From Symbiodinium natans (lineage: Eukaryota > Sar > Dinophyceae > Suessiales > Symbiodiniaceae): a stretch of 64,000 bases of DNA. This document shows positions 20,655-30,273 of this stretch, in pieces (within the stretch, counting starts at the first letter, position 1; each line of letters starts with the position of its first letter). The translations under genes and the position numbers were made by a program. Location of the stretch: contig CAJNDS010000646.1 in NCBI GenBank assembly GCA_905221605.1, positions 773,730-837,729 of the forward strand, written 5' to 3'. The notes under the pieces are model-generated. The model saw only the letters and a list, made by a program, of their open reading frames with translations, was not told the DNA's origin and searched no databases.

Positions 20655-20760
20655 GGTTTAGCGCTGTTCTTGTGGACATGCTGAGCTCCAGCGCAGACCT
20701 GGCTCCGAAGCCCCGGCTCAAATCCCCCGGCCCGCAATACGAACCCCGTCAGCCCCGCAG
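20655..20760 (+). CDS. Candidate exon
   Basis: Acceptor TTCCAAGCAG, open + frame with AVLVDMLSSSADLAPKPRLK and SPGPQYEPRQPR, ending near CCGCAG|GGTTTA. Not Cys-rich. Lies within the span of the secreted-protein gene. Confidence 0.4.
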
Positions 20761-20875
20761 GGTTTAGGGTGTATAGGGTTTAGCCCCCCCCACCCCCCCG
20801 CCGCAATATATACCATAGTGGCAGTACATGAGAGGGGCCAAACCCAGAACCCCTAAACCGCTGAACCCTAAAATC

Positions 20876-20959
20876 AAGAAGGACCGCTATGGAAGAAACT
20901 GCTCGGACTACGTCAATGAAAATCTTTGCACCGAGTACGGAGATTTTGGGAGCGGATGG
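20876..20959 (+). CDS. Cys-rich module exon, first half
   Basis: Frame KDRYGRNCSDYVNENLCTEY followed by GDFGSGW. Matches the pattern G-x-x-C-x-x-Y-x(5)-C-x-x-Y-G-x-x-G-x-G-W seen in ShKT-like extracellular repeats. The frame continues open to 21025, but the residues after GSGW no longer fit the module. Confidence 0.55.
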
Positions 20960-21307
20960 CTCTTCAATTTTGCACCTCGTCCGTTCTCAGCATGGCTCAG
21001 CCTGATCACCCAAAACCCTAACCCCTAAGCCTCCCCGCCCTGCCTCCCAAGTTTCCCCCCCAAGTAAGTATGGTTTAGGGTTTAGGGTTTAGGGTTGTAA
21101 GTACGGATCAAAATCCTGAATGAACCGTCATGAGGGCCAAACAGGAGGGGGCACTGGGGGACTCTTATGATATGATATGATAGATTTTCACAATTCCAAG
21201 CTTTACGTTCCCCCAAATTCTAGAACATGCTAACCCCGAACCCAAAGCCCTTCATCATGGGGGGGGGCGGGGGAGCTAATAATATTGGGGGAAGGTATAG
21301 GTTGAAC

Positions 21308-21348
21308 TATACGAGAGGATGCGAGGCGACTCCTCCAGGCCCCCAATG
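21308..21348 (+). CDS. Short candidate exon
   Basis: Frame YTRGCEATPPGPQW, with CCCAATG|GTGCAT as possible donor. Two-base uncertainty at both ends. Confidence 0.25.
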
Positions 21349-21432
21349 GTGCATGTGAGGGTTTACGGGTTAGGGTTTAATTCGGGTTGGGGGTTAACCC
21401 TAAACCCGAAAACCTTAAACCTTAAACCCTGA

Positions 21433-21515
21433 GCTCGCCAAGGGCTTTTACGCGGAAGCGTGGCCTTCCCTGCCGGCAACATCTGTTTGCTGCGGAGCCG
21501 TGGTTTCACAATCCC
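21433..21515 (+). CDS. Candidate exon, Cys-containing
   Basis: Open + frame LAKGFYAEAWPSLPATSVCC followed by GAVVSQSQT. A Cys pair and position inside the Cys-rich gene make it plausible. Confidence 0.35.
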
Positions 21516-21599
21516 AAACCTAGGATTGGCGTGAAGGGACCCTGCAAATTGTTGGTCCAGTTTTTGTAGGTTTAGGGTTTAGGGGTTACAGGTCCTTAT

Positions 21600-21850
21600 T
21601 TTACAGTAGATTTTCTTTTTATCGGGTTGCAGACAACCTTATTAGGTTTTCTCTCTTCTGGGCCAACCTAAATGATTGCTCCCTAAGAGGCAGTTCCAGC
21701 TACAATGTCATTATTATTCTTATTGTTATTGTTATTGTTTTTATTATTATCATTCTTGTAACTTTATTATTGTTATTTAGTTTGTTAAAATAATTCTTGT
21801 TTGCCGAACAAACCTTTTTAAAGAAGAGCTCCTTAAGCAAATCCTAGTAC
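21600..21850. repeat. AT-rich spacer with (ATT)n
   Basis: TTATTG/TTATTA triplet-type repeat at about 21707-21780 inside an AT-rich stretch free of telomere units. No gene. Confidence 0.85.
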
Positions 21851-22240
21851 CCTGACCCCTACACCCCTGAGCGTCAAACCTTAACCCTAGACCCTAAACC
21901 CTAAATCCTAAACCTTGAGCCTGAGCCCTTGTTGGTCAGTTTGTCTAAACTAAGGCCCTATCATGTTCGGGCTCCTGAAACATCGGGGGCAGTGTTTCAA
22001 ATGGACCCTCACAGGGATCATAGTTTCAAGAACTGGCCTTCTGACCCCTGAGCCCTGAACCTTACAGTAGCCCTAAACCCTGAACCCTGAACCTGAAACA
22101 AAACTCGCCCCCTAAACCCTACACTCCCAGAGGACCCAAAGCCCGATATGTGGAATATGCCTAAAAAATCAGAATGAGGATCCTTGATAGTTTAGGGTGC
22201 TTTCCTTAATCAGGGGTTTTGGGTCCCCTACACTGGTCAG

Positions 22241-22366
22241 GATGTGGTGCCGGCCAATGCAGGGACAAGACATGGTTGGACTCGCGAGGATACAGCTGCG
22301 ATTACTACATCAGTGAGGGCAGATGCGCCAACGGCACGGTCATCGGAGACTTGCCCAAAGATCGGG
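22241..22366 (+). CDS. Cys-rich module exon, first half
   Basis: Acceptor ACTGGTCAG at 22232-22240. The frame reads CGAGQCRDKTWLDSRGYSC then DYYISEGRCANGT. This is the full first half of the module: C-x-D-x-x-W-x-D-x-x-G-x-x-C-x-x-Y-x(5)-C. A donor ACG|GTCATC at about 22338 is possible. The best motif match in the window, on + and in phase with its acceptor. Confidence 0.7.
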
Positions 22367-22637
22367 GGTTTAGGGTTTAGGGTTCAAGGTTCAGGGTTTG
22401 CTATTGTGGTTGAAAGGTTTCGGGTGTCGGATGCCCGCAGACAAAACACCCCCTGAACCCCCGAACACTTTATTTCAGAAACTCTTAAACCCTCCAAGAC
22501 CCCCAAGTAACCTTCAAGGTCCCCTAAAGTGCGACCTCAGCAGCGTACCCTTTAGGCCCTGATTAAGGGTTTCTTGAGGGTTTAGGGTCTAGGGTTACTT
22601 TAGAGCACTAAACCATACTAAAACACCCTTATCCCAG

Positions 22638-22703
22638 GCGACGTTGCAGCGCATGCCGTGGCGAACATCTCTGCAGCCGATGCCTGCTGCGTTTGTGGAG
22701 GAG
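22638..22703 (+). CDS. Cys-rich module exon, second half (ACCVCGGG)
   Basis: Acceptor CTTATCCCAG and donor GGAGGAG|GTTCGT at 22703/22704. The frame is DVAAHAVANISAADACCVCG followed by GG. The A-C-C-x-C-G-G-G ending is the hallmark second half of the module started at 22241, with both splice sites in place. Confidence 0.7.
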
Positions 22704-23061
22704 GTTCGTGGTTTGCGTGCTCAATGCCTTAGCAGTAAACCCTGAACTCTAGACCCGAAATCCTAAATCCTAAATCCTGAATCCTACGTCCTGACCCTAA
22801 AGCCTGAACCCCTAGACCTGAAGCCCTCTACTTACACCCAAAGATCATGAACCGTGAGTGCAAAACCCTAAGAGCCGAAATTAAAATCCCCGACGCCCAA
22901 GAAGCGGGCCTAGGGTTTAGGGTTTAGGGTCTAGGGTCTAGGGTTTGGGGTTTAGGGCTCCCCCGGGGGCAGGGAGCCTCTAAATTCCTACCTGGGTCGC
23001 ATAGTTTAAGGTTTAGGGTTCGGTTTAGGATTGAAGGTTTAGGGTTTAGGGTTTCCCGCAG

Positions 23062-23209
23062 CGCCCAAGACAAATGGGTATCACAGAGGCGAATATATGA
23101 AAACCAAAGTCGGTCTGTATACACATGCTTAGGCGGCCCAGGCTTGCTTTGCTCGAGGATTTGCCTTGCTTTCATGGTTGGAGCTGGCCTTTCTCCTCTT
23201 TCAGCCTCA
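23062..23209 (+). CDS. Candidate exon, possible C-terminus
   Basis: Acceptor TTTCCCGCAG at 23052-23061. The + frame runs 49 codons (SAQDKWVSQRRIYENQSRSV, then YTCLGGPGLL, then CSRICLAFMVGAGLSPLSAS) to TAA at 23210. The hydrophobic tail could be a membrane or lipid-anchor signal. CTCCTCTTTCAG near the end is also a strong acceptor, so the reading is not unique. Confidence 0.4.
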
Positions 23210-23566
23210 TAAGCAATGGTAGGCGTCTGTTTGCGCAGCCCTCAGAGGTAGGCGTGGTAGCAGTGAACGATGGCGATGTACCCGACGAACCTTGAGGTTT
23301 AGGGTTTAGGGTTTGTTCGGGGCCATGAAAAGCTGCCACAAGCGCTACTGGGCCGGAATGGTTGTGCTTACAGGATAGACCCTTGTTTTGTGTCCTCCGC
23401 CCCCCCTATATTGAGTCCAGAAACTTGAAGGTGGATATGTCATACTAGCGGGGTGGGGCTTACGGGCGGCGGATTACTATGGAGGTCTGGGTACACCCTT
23501 CGCCCCTTTAGCATTTAGGTTTAGAGCCCTAAGCCCCAAACCCTAGCCCTAAGCCCTAAACGGCAG

Positions 23567-23649
23567 GCTGCGAGAGTTCGCCATCTTGGCGCGATGCCCG
23601 TGGAAACAACTGCCGCGCCTACTACGAGTCCCAGTGGTGTATCTTGGCC
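23567..23649 (+). CDS. Cys-rich module exon, first half
   Basis: Acceptor AAACGGCAG at 23558-23566. The frame reads CESSPSWRDARGNNCRAYYE then SQWC. Same W-R-D-x-R-G-x-x-C-x-x-Y pattern as 22241. A donor CAGTG|GTGTAT at about 23636 would split the last Cys codon. Confidence 0.65.
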
Positions 23650-23785
23650 TGACTATACCCCAAGCCCGAAACCTGAAACCCGATATCGGACAGCCGTAAA
23701 GCTCTTCAGGCCTCGAGCCCTCAACCCTCAAACCCGCAAGGTTCAGGTTTAGGCACTCCAGGCCCTAAACCCTAAGCCCCAACCC

Positions 23786-24004
23786 CTAAACACTGCTATT
23801 ACAAACGGAATGAGATCTGGATATCTCACATAATTTGAGAAGGTTGTCAAGGATATGGCAGCCCGATGGAAGAGGACAGGATCTGCTGAAACATGTAGCC
23901 AAAATGTATGGGATCAGGCCGCACGCATGTGATTTCTTCAAGCTGTCGTGCCCAGGTGCTGCGTAATGCAGCAAGTCACGAACAGTTTGCCACATCAATC
24001 TCAA
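23786..24004 (-). CDS. Unrecognised - strand open frame, 72 codons
   Basis: Telomere-free island. The - frame begins MRLMWQTVRDLLHYAAPGHD and includes several Cys (CFSRSCPLPSGC). No domain recognised; the + strand is interrupted. Could be a fragment of unrelated sequence. Confidence 0.25.
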   Translation of the reverse strand: MRLMWQTVRDLLHYAAPGHDSLKKSHACGLIPYILATCFSRSCPLPSGCHILDNLLKLCEISRSHSVCNSSV

Positions 24005-24216
24005 CTCAAATGATCAACCCCAAACCCCAAGCCCGAAACCCTAAACTCTAAACCCCAAATCCTAAACCCAAATCCCTAAGCCGCCTTCAGCCCTAAACCC
24101 CAAACCTATAATTCTAAACCCTGAACCCTAAACCCCAAGCCCTGAACCCTAGAGCCCAAACCCTAAGCCCTGAGCAGCAAATCATCGCGCCAAATCAGCC
24201 CCATTTTCGTGCCCTT

Positions 24217-24253
24217 GCGAAGCAAGACCCTCAGGGATGGCGCAGCAGAGAGA

Positions 24254-24298
<45 letters not shown>

Positions 24299-24322
24299 TC
24301 AGCCCCAAGGTCTTTGGACGGG
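24217..24322 (+). repeat. Duplicated segment K with (GA)n array
   Basis: GCGAAGCAAGACCCTC-GGGATGGCGC-GCAGAG, then about 25 GA units, then CCAAGGTC. The same order without the GA expansion is at 36310-36368. Confidence 0.8.
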
Positions 24323-24503
24323 GGGCGTAGGCCCTGGCTGGAACAGCACCTGGGGAAGTATCGAGGCCTGCTGTACAGCGTTTGGGGTTTAGGGCGTAGG
24401 TTTTAGGGTGTTGGGTTTGGGTTTAAAGGTTTAGGGTGTAGGGTTTAGGATGTAGGGTTCAGGGTGCCTAAACCTAAACCTTGAGGGCTTAGGGCTCAAC
24501 GCC

Positions 24504-24530
24504 CCCCCCCCCCCCCCCCCCCCCCCCCCT
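24504..24530. repeat. C homopolymer, about 27 bases
   Basis: Uninterrupted C run. Similar runs occur at about 26026-26046, 26869-26885, 27985-28004, 49333-49350 and 63099-63114, and G runs at 44454-44471, 47368-47390 and 53105-53119. Confidence 0.95.
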
Positions 24531-24544
24531 TCCCAACAATTTGG

Positions 24545-24975
24545 GGGCTCCTAAAAAAGGAGGGTCTGGGGGGGGGGGGGAGAGGAGCGAAGAGGGGAAG
24601 GACCTGAAGCCTTGCTGAAGCTTTGCGGCTTTCCAGGAAGCCAAGGAGGCGTTTCTTCAAGCCTGAAGCTTTCCTGCTTTCCTGGAAGCCACCCCGAAGA
24701 ACCCCCTCCCCCCCAGATTTTTTGGACTATCCCGGGCTTCCAGGCCTTTTCAGGCCTTTTTTCTTATTGAGTTTCTGGGAAGCCCATGGGCAACCCCCGT
24801 TGAAAAACTCATTTCCTGGCCTTGTCACATAAGTTATGTGACAAGGCCAGGAAATGATAGGGGCTTTTTGCTTGAGATCCAGGAGCAAGGCAGCCTGAAG
24901 TTTGAAGCCTTGCTTGGGGCCTAAAGCCTTTTGCCCCGACAAGGGGGAAGAGAAGATCAAAGGAGTGCAAAAGGG
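24545..24975. mobile_element. Foldback-like element with perfect 23-base hairpin
   Basis: Telomere-free block. 24810-24832 and 24834-24856 are perfect inverted repeats around one base (arm begins CATTTCCTGGCCTTGTCAC). Flanks hold repeated GCCTGAAGC-TTGCT and CTTTCCAGGAAGCC words on both sides. No convincing gene; frames here are short. Confidence 0.6.
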
Positions 24976-25284
24976 TACTAATGCCTAAACCCGAAACTTT
25001 AAACCTCAATTCCCCCAGTTTTTTGCGTGCCCAGAATTTTCACTGATCAGGGCCTGGAATAGTTTCCGAGAATGTTCTCACAATTCCGGACCACCACACT
25101 AATCAGTATTCAACTTAAGGGTGCTTGACATCGAAGTCCTGATGGGTTCGGGTTTAGAGTTCAGGGTGCCCTGAACCTTAAACCCATTTCAACACCCCCC
25201 CCCCCCTTCATTTCGAAGTTCAATCCATGCCGCGCGATGTTTCAGCTGTGGATCTTGGGCAGGATTCCTCCCCCAAAGAAACCT

Positions 25285-25405
25285 AAACCCTAACCAACCT
25301 AGTTTATAAAGGTGTATTCCCTCAATTTCACGAAGGACTCTTTATACATTTTAGGGATAACTCCTTCATTAAGGGATTTTGGAGTCTCTGGGAGCCCTAA
25401 ACCCT
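25285..25405. mobile_element. Diverged family B-like element
   Basis: Contains AAAGGTGTATTCCCTCAATT and GGATAACTCCTTCATTAAGG ending GGAGTCTCTGGG. A related half is at about 8873-8925 (GGCATAACTCCTTAGTTAAG). Weak but consistent order. Confidence 0.4.
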
Positions 25406-25865
25406 GAACCCCCCAAACCCTAAGACCTACACCCTAAACCCGAAGCACTAGAGTTTGTAGGCTCAGGTTTAGGATTTAGGGCTTAGAAGTTTGAGTGCCG
25501 CTGCACCTGGCCGGAAACCCCAAACGCGAAGCCACTTTGCTTGCATTTTCTGGTAATTCCAAGATGCACCCCCTGGTATATAGTCGGTGTATGCTCAGTT
25601 CTCTAAATTATGATCCCCTTTTGGGAATCCTAAACATCGGGGCCGCATTTTGAGAGGGACCCCAAAAAGGGACCACACTTTAGAGTACTGCCCAGATAGT
25701 CAGATAGTACGGACCCATATTCCTTGATATATACCCTTGTCCTTTGAACTACGGGCTTAATTGGGGGAACCTTGGGGAGGGGTAAAGGATCCTATGGTTC
25801 ATGATGTTTGGCATGGCGTCTGTGGGTCTGCCACATTCCAAATGTGCTCCAAATCCTACCTCGAG

Positions 25866-25965
25866 CCTTAACTGTAGTTCCATTTTTAAGCTACCTAACT
25901 TGCTGGCTAGTACAATAGAATAAGCCATTAGGTACCGTTTAGCAGGAACTACAATTAAGGGTACA
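25866..25965. mobile_element. Inverted-repeat element, family L, copy 1
   Basis: Left arm TTAACTGTAGTTCCATTTTT-AGCTACCTA, right arm GGTACC...AGGAACTACAATTAAGGGTA. The same layout is at 34667-34770 and 55509-55618. Confidence 0.7.
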
Positions 25966-26249
25966 GGTATTCACTGCGCCTGTATCGCCTCTGTCAGGAC
26001 ATAGGCCAAAACCTCTTTACCGTACCCCCCCCCCCCCCCCCCCCCAAATAATCTTCGTAGTCGAATCGCCCTGAACCGTTTCGGCTAGTACTGTCCTTAA
26101 ATTTCCACGCAAACAACTGCACCAGCAAGTAAGAGGGTGTAACCCCCTATGGCTCAGGGCTGCTTGGATGTTTTAAATCAATTTGGGCGACGATACTTCC
26201 TAAGAAACAGCTAAAATTATACTTTCTGCTAGGGTTCCAAGCTCAGTAG

Positions 26250-26327
26250 AGATGGGAGGATTACGCAGTGGATGGCGTCAGTGCGTGGGACGCCTGCTGC
26301 GAGTGCAGCCGTTGCCAAGATGAGCTG
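26250..26327 (+). CDS. Cys-rich module exon, second half (ACCEC)
   Basis: Acceptor CTCAGTAG ends at 26249. The frame reads RWEDYAVDGVSAWDACCECS then RCQDEL before TAA. It has the W-x-D-Y-A-x-x-G-x-x-A-x-x-A-C-C-x-C layout of the second half of the module, but S-R replaces the usual G-G-G. The TAA at 26328 could be a genuine stop, making this the last exon. Confidence 0.6.
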
Positions 26328-26722
26328 TAACTGCCTACTTGGTGTTGAGCAAGTTTTCTTATTTGTCCCTAAGATCTAGGACCCATGGGTGCTTCTTCCC
26401 TTTTTTTAGGGGCTTAGGTTCCCTTATAATGCCCCTTAACCCATACAGGGTACCTCTTTATCCCTAGGTTTCTCTTGGGCCAAGAAACCTAACGCTTAGG
26501 AGGCCTGAACTGTTATCGGAAATGGCTGTTAAAGCGTATTTGGTTCTATTTCCAAGGGGTTCAACATATGGGTTTCCAGTTTGCTGGACCTTTTTTTGTT
26601 TGCCGTTGTGTTACACACTTAGTAGTTGATTGAGCTCAGAAGGGACTTTATTTTGTCAGAAGGTTTGCGGCCCGGAGTAGGTGCTTGGGGATTTATAGGG
26701 TTTTGGAAGCCCCAAACCGTAA

Positions 26723-26836
26723 TCCACTGAAATCCAGCTCCACGGCCGAAGGCACATTGACGACCAGGCGGAACTGGAAAGCTACGCAGCGCTCAATTGC
26801 TCTCGGGCAGTCTGGTCGGGGGTGCCGAAAACTGAG
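26723..26836 (+). CDS. Candidate exon
   Basis: Frame STEIQLHGRRHIDDQAELES then YAALNCSRAVWSGVPKTE, open for 114 bases between telomere-like segments. A second + frame is also open. Confidence 0.4.
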
Positions 26837-26887
26837 TTTAGGGTTTAATGTGGCACCCTTTAATAAGGCCCCCCCCCCCCCCCCCTA

Positions 26888-27200
26888 ACAATCAAAAACG
26901 CAATAATGATAAAAATCAGCCACTCCCCCCGGACCCTCCCTCTCCCGAAGCCAAGAGGCCCCAGCTCTTCGCCAAGAGGCCGGTGCCTCGAAATCCAAGC
27001 CCCGAGCCCCGAGAGTTTGTCATTAAAGGGGACCACCAAACAAACCCTTTTCAAGCGGGCCTGGCTGGCTCGTGGACTCCTCCCTTGCCGAATTGCGCGG
27101 GACCATTTCTTAAGAGGTCCGATTTCGGGCTAATGGGAAAAGGAGCGAAGAGGAAACGAAGAGGGGATAAGAGAAAAACAAATCGGGAATTATAGCGAAC
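26888..27200. other. Repeat-poor block of uncertain nature
   Basis: After a C run, a Pro/Lys-rich open + frame of about 115 codons starts at 26848. The shared AGGAGCGAAGAGG-type sequence with 24560 and the adjoining family I element suggest non-coding repeat DNA. No domain recognised. Confidence 0.4.
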
Positions 27201-27212
27201 CACCCCCGACCC

Positions 27213-27278
27213 CCCCAAACAATGCCCGAAAGCCTGTCTTTATTGCGGCCCTCCCCATTGAACCGGGTGCAACATTAG
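27213..27278 (+). repeat. Dispersed repeat, family I, copy 1
   Basis: CCCCCCAAACAATGCCCGAA, CTGTCTTTAT-GCGG, CCCATTGAACCGGGTGCAAC. Corresponds to 50988-51116 and 57360-57480. Confidence 0.6.
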
Positions 27279-27539
27279 GGTGTGGGGCGTAAAAACGTCT
27301 TTTCAGCGACGTCAGGAACACCAGCCCAAACCCTCCCCCCAACAGGGAAACAGACGAACAAGGTCATATGGTCCCTAAGTTCGATAGTGTCCTTAGCGTG
27401 CACAGCAGGTTTAAGGCTTAGGATTGAAGATTTCCTAAACCCCCAAAGTATGTAAAACAATGGCCATTTTATGGGTGTTGGGCTTTTTAGCATACTTTGG
27501 GGTCCAGGTTAGGGTTAGGGATGGAGCGGCCCCTGGCAG

Positions 27540-27642
27540 GCTGCGGACCAAGTATACATACGATCTCAGGCCCTTGTCCCACTTGCGCAGTGTGGCGTTC
27601 CTGGTGGCTCAGTCTCACATGGGGGGCTGTAGCCGCAAGCCC
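27540..27642 (+). CDS. Candidate exon
   Basis: Acceptor CCCTGGCAG at 27531-27539. The frame contains RTKYTYDLRPLSHLRSVAFL then VAQSHMGGCSRKPK. Another + frame is open too. Confidence 0.35.
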
Positions 27643-27825
27643 AAACCTCAACCCTACACCCGTTTACAACGCCTTTTCTTCTTGTAGCTACTGCAAATCC
27701 CCTAAACCGTAAACCCGAAACCCTAAACCCTCTGAGGGTAGACTAGGACACAGATCTGGCCCTGATTCTCATTTTTTCGGCAGGTCAGGTTCCCTTATCA
27801 AGGTTTAGGGTTTAGGGTTTAGGGA

Positions 27826-27904
27826 GCCCTTTGCACTTCCTGGGTTCCTCTGAAATCTCGTCGACCTCAGCATAGAACGTGCGAAAAAGCCACTCTCCCA
27901 GGGT
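27826..27904 (-). CDS. Candidate - strand exon
   Basis: On the - strand, after CCCTAG, the frame reads TLGEWLFRTFYAEVDEISEE then PRKCKGLP. Composition favours the - strand over +. If real, it belongs to a gene opposite to most of the window. Confidence 0.4.
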
Positions 27905-28026
27905 CTAGGGAGTCGTGTTTAGGGTCCTTAAACCTAAGCCCCTAAACCCCCCGAGACCCCCAAACCCCCAAAACCCAAACCGCCCAACCCCCCCCCCCCC
28001 CCCCCAAATCCTCAACCCAAACCCAG

Positions 28027-28105
28027 GATATGTCAGAGTTCAGGGCGCCCTCGCTCGAGGGCTTGGAAGGCACCACTGTGGAACTGCATCCAGGCTCACT
28101 TCAAG
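28027..28105 (+). CDS. Candidate exon with both splice signals
   Basis: Acceptor CAAACCCAG at 28018-28026, donor CTTCAAG|GTGTAT at 28105/28106. 79 bases, frame DMSEFRAPSLEGLEGTTVEL then HPGSLQ. Among the best-bounded exons. Confidence 0.55.
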
Positions 28106-28314
28106 GTGTATTGTTTACGGCTAACCCTCAACACGGTAAACCCTAAACAGCCCCAAACCCTAAACCTGAAAGCCCTTTGAGAAAGCCGGCGCTTCCTCAC
28201 TAGCTTTCCTTGTTGATTGAGGAAATTCTACTCGGAGGAGCTTAACTGTCTATTCCCCCCCCGCCCCCCCTCCGCCAGTGGTGCCCTTTGTTTTCTGTTG
28301 TTTGGTTGAACCCA

Positions 28315-28850
28315 AAATACCCCAACCCTTAAGCCCTAAACCCCCAAGTCCCTAAACCCCTAAAACCCTAAAGCCCTAAACCCCCAAATCCCCAAACCCT
28401 AACCTTAAACCCCTAAAGCCCCAAACCCAATAGCCCTAAACCCGTAAAGCCTAAACCCCTAAAACCCTAAACCCTAAACCACAGAAATACCCGAAACCCT
28501 GAACCCTAAACCACAGAAATAGCGTTCTTAAACCCTAAACCCTAAATCCTAAGCCCTTAATTCGATGAGCTGGATAGGGGCCATCAGCCGTTGGCTAAGG
28601 GGTTGGGGTTTAGGGGTCCGGGTTTAGGGCTGAGGGCTGTTGAGGGTTTCGGGGCCCAGGCTTGGGCACTGGGCGATGAACTCGGGTGTAGGGTTTAGGG
28701 TTTAGGGTTTAGGGCTCGTCACCCCTAAAGCCTAAGCTGCTAGGCTTAGGGGTTTAGGGATTAACCTTCAACCAAACACCTAAACACCCGAATCCCTTAG
28801 ACCCCAAGCGTTAAACGCCCGAATCCCCAAACCCGAATACGGAGCCACTA
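28315..28850. repeat. Telomere-like block, C-rich then G-rich
   Basis: CCCTAAA-type repeat to about 28560, with 'aaccctaaaccacagaaat' twice at 28470-28520, then TTTAGGG-type from 28600. No gene seen. Confidence 0.8.
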
Positions 28851-28852
28851 AG

Positions 28853-28950
28853 GATCTTTCGCCTGTACGGAGACAATAACCCCAGTAGCCTGCGTGGCTT
28901 GGGCAAATTCGCCCCACACATGATGCTGGGCCTTAGCTGGGCATCGAGTT
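28853..28950 (+). CDS. Candidate exon
   Basis: Open + frame IFRLYGDNNPSSLRGLGKFA then PHMMLGLSWASSL. Well-balanced composition. Probably precedes the short island at 28988. Confidence 0.45.
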
Positions 28951-28987
28951 TGGGGGGTTTACGGTTACCTTAAACAACCTAAAGCAG

Positions 28988-29035
28988 TACTACAAGTCTC
29001 CTTATAGGCGTCTTAGGCAGCATACCAGCAACAGT
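28988..29035 (+). CDS. Short candidate exon
   Basis: After CTAAAGCAG the frame reads YYKSPYRRLRQHTSNS, basic. Confidence 0.35.
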
Positions 29036-29195
29036 TTTGGGTTCTTAAGGTAGGGTATCGGGCTTTTAGAGGGCTTGGGGTTGGTTCCACTTTTGTGCGG
29101 CAAAAAAAGCACAGGGTGTTGGGTTTTTTGTTTAGGGTTTGGTTTAGGGGTTACCCGAACCCTAAACCCCAAAAAAACCCTAAACCCTAAAGCAG

Positions 29196-29286
29196 TGCAG
29201 AAAAGAGTCCAGAGCAACTCAGGAGGGCCGTCAGCGTTGACACCACCAAAGTTCAAGACCTGGCGGATCTGCCCCCGTTCACGACA
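29196..29286 (+). CDS. Candidate exon
   Basis: After TAAAGCAG the frame reads AEKSPEQLRRAVSVDTTKVQ then DLADLPPFTTG. Similar acceptor context to the preceding island. A different + frame is open but less protein-like. Confidence 0.45.
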
Positions 29287-29374
29287 GGGTTTAGTTTAGG
29301 GTTAAACGGTTTTGGGTTTAGGGTTTAGGGTGATTAGGGTGCTCCACAACTGCAAAATCACCAACCTTAAATAG

Positions 29375-29545
29375 TAACCGTAAGCCCCGAACCCGCTTCT
29401 TTGGGTTTTAAGATCAGACTGTAGATTCCTTAAGCAGAACCCAAGTTTCCTTCGAAGGAAAGTGGATTGAGCTTGTTGTTTGTAGAAGCAAACAAGGCGA
29501 ATCAGATGTTCCTTGTTAGAACTTCTAGTCTGAGGTCCAGTCTGT
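29375..29545 (-). CDS. Unrecognised - strand open frame
   Basis: The island is open on - (NKEHLIRLVCFYKQQAQSTF then LRRKLGFCLRNLQSDLKTQR). Strand uncertain, no family recognised. Confidence 0.25.
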
Positions 29546-29817
29546 GATAGTTTCGGGTTCACGTACCGTAGCAGTCTGGCCTTGGGGTCAGGGCTTTTAC
29601 AGTTCTGTTCCGGTGTCTTTGGGGTGTTAGCTGTTGGACTTTAGCACAGGGCGGGGATGCTCGAAGTGTTTGTTTTTTTTTGGGGGGGGAGTTTGGGGTT
29701 AGGATTTAGGTTTCAGACCCAAGTCCACAAATCTGCATGCCTGCACGTTAACCCTTGTGGGGACCAAAAGGCTGGGCGTAAACCCTAAAACTAAACCCTA
29801 AACCCTAACCCCTACAG

Positions 29818-29913
29818 GAGCGTCAGTGATGGAGTTTACGTGCAGACCAACACAGAGCTGGTGTCCATTGCTGGTTTGGGCCACCTGCGCCAGGCCGGGT
29901 CCTTTTTACAAAG
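29818..29913 (+). CDS. Candidate exon, receptor L-domain-like
   Basis: Acceptor CCCCTACAG at 29809-29817, donor CAAAG|GTTTAT at 29913/29914. The frame reads SVSDGVYVQTNTELVSIAGL then GHLRQAGSFLQ. The 'V-Y-V-x-x-N-x-x-L-x-S-I-x-G-L' rhythm recalls receptor L-domain/LRR repeats. The match is by eye only. Confidence 0.5.
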
Positions 29914-30035
29914 GTTTATAAGGTTTTAGAGGGTTCCAAAAGGGTTAAAACTGGCTTAAAGGGGTTTAGGGTTTGTTTTTGGATTGTTCAAGGGTTTATT
30001 GATGGCTTTAGTGTTAGACTGCTTCTGGACACGAC

Positions 30036-30102
30036 TTTGAAAATTCGTTGGACGTATTCGGAACCGTATGCCTAGAACACTTGGGAGGAATGCGATCTGC
30101 AC
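30036..30102 (+). CDS. Candidate exon
   Basis: Frame FENSLDVFGTVCLEHLGGMR then SAP, followed by telomere-like repeat. Confidence 0.35.
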
Positions 30103-30129
30103 CCAAACCACAGACCCTAAACCCTACAG

Positions 30130-30192
30130 CGGCCGCCATCCGACTTTTCGAATTCGCTGGCCTCTGGCCGTGCGTTTCTTTTGGGGGACTCA
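30130..30192 (+). CDS. Candidate exon
   Basis: Acceptor ACCCTACAG. The frame reads AAAIRLFEFAGLWPCVSFGG then LS. It runs straight into the family H element at 30207. Confidence 0.35.
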
Positions 30193-30206
30193 GTGAAATC
30201 CTTACG

Positions 30207-30273
30207 TTGGGGTTGATAAAAAATAGGGGCCCTTTTGGGGGACTCTATTGTGGTATGCTCCTTACAGTTTAGG
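30207..30273 (+). repeat. Dispersed element, family H, copy 4
   Basis: GGGGTTGATAAAAAATAGGG, CCCTTTTGGGGGACTCTATT and GGTATGCTCCTTACAGTTTA, in the order of 1211-1280. Confidence 0.65.

Larger units (their letters stand above)
20464..26327 (+). other. Putative multi-exon gene for a secreted Cys-rich protein
   Basis: Span from the signal-like start to the last recognised Cys-module exon. Exons at 20876-20959, 22241-22366, 22638-22703, 23567-23649 and 26250-26327 all read on + and carry pieces of one module: first halves with W-x-D/x-R-x-x-G-x-x-C-x-x-Y and second halves with A-x-D-A-C-C-x-C. The order (first half, second half) is right at 22.2-22.7 kb. The introns are telomere-like repeat, microsatellite and short elements. 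Whether it is one gene or several fragments cannot be told here. Confidence 0.45.

Noticed and set aside
19310-25640. Weak dispersed repeat GTTCTCTAAATTATGGTCC (19312, 25600, and loosely 21940)
   Set aside because: Similarity is limited to about 20-40 bases and the edges are unclear. Not listed as a family.
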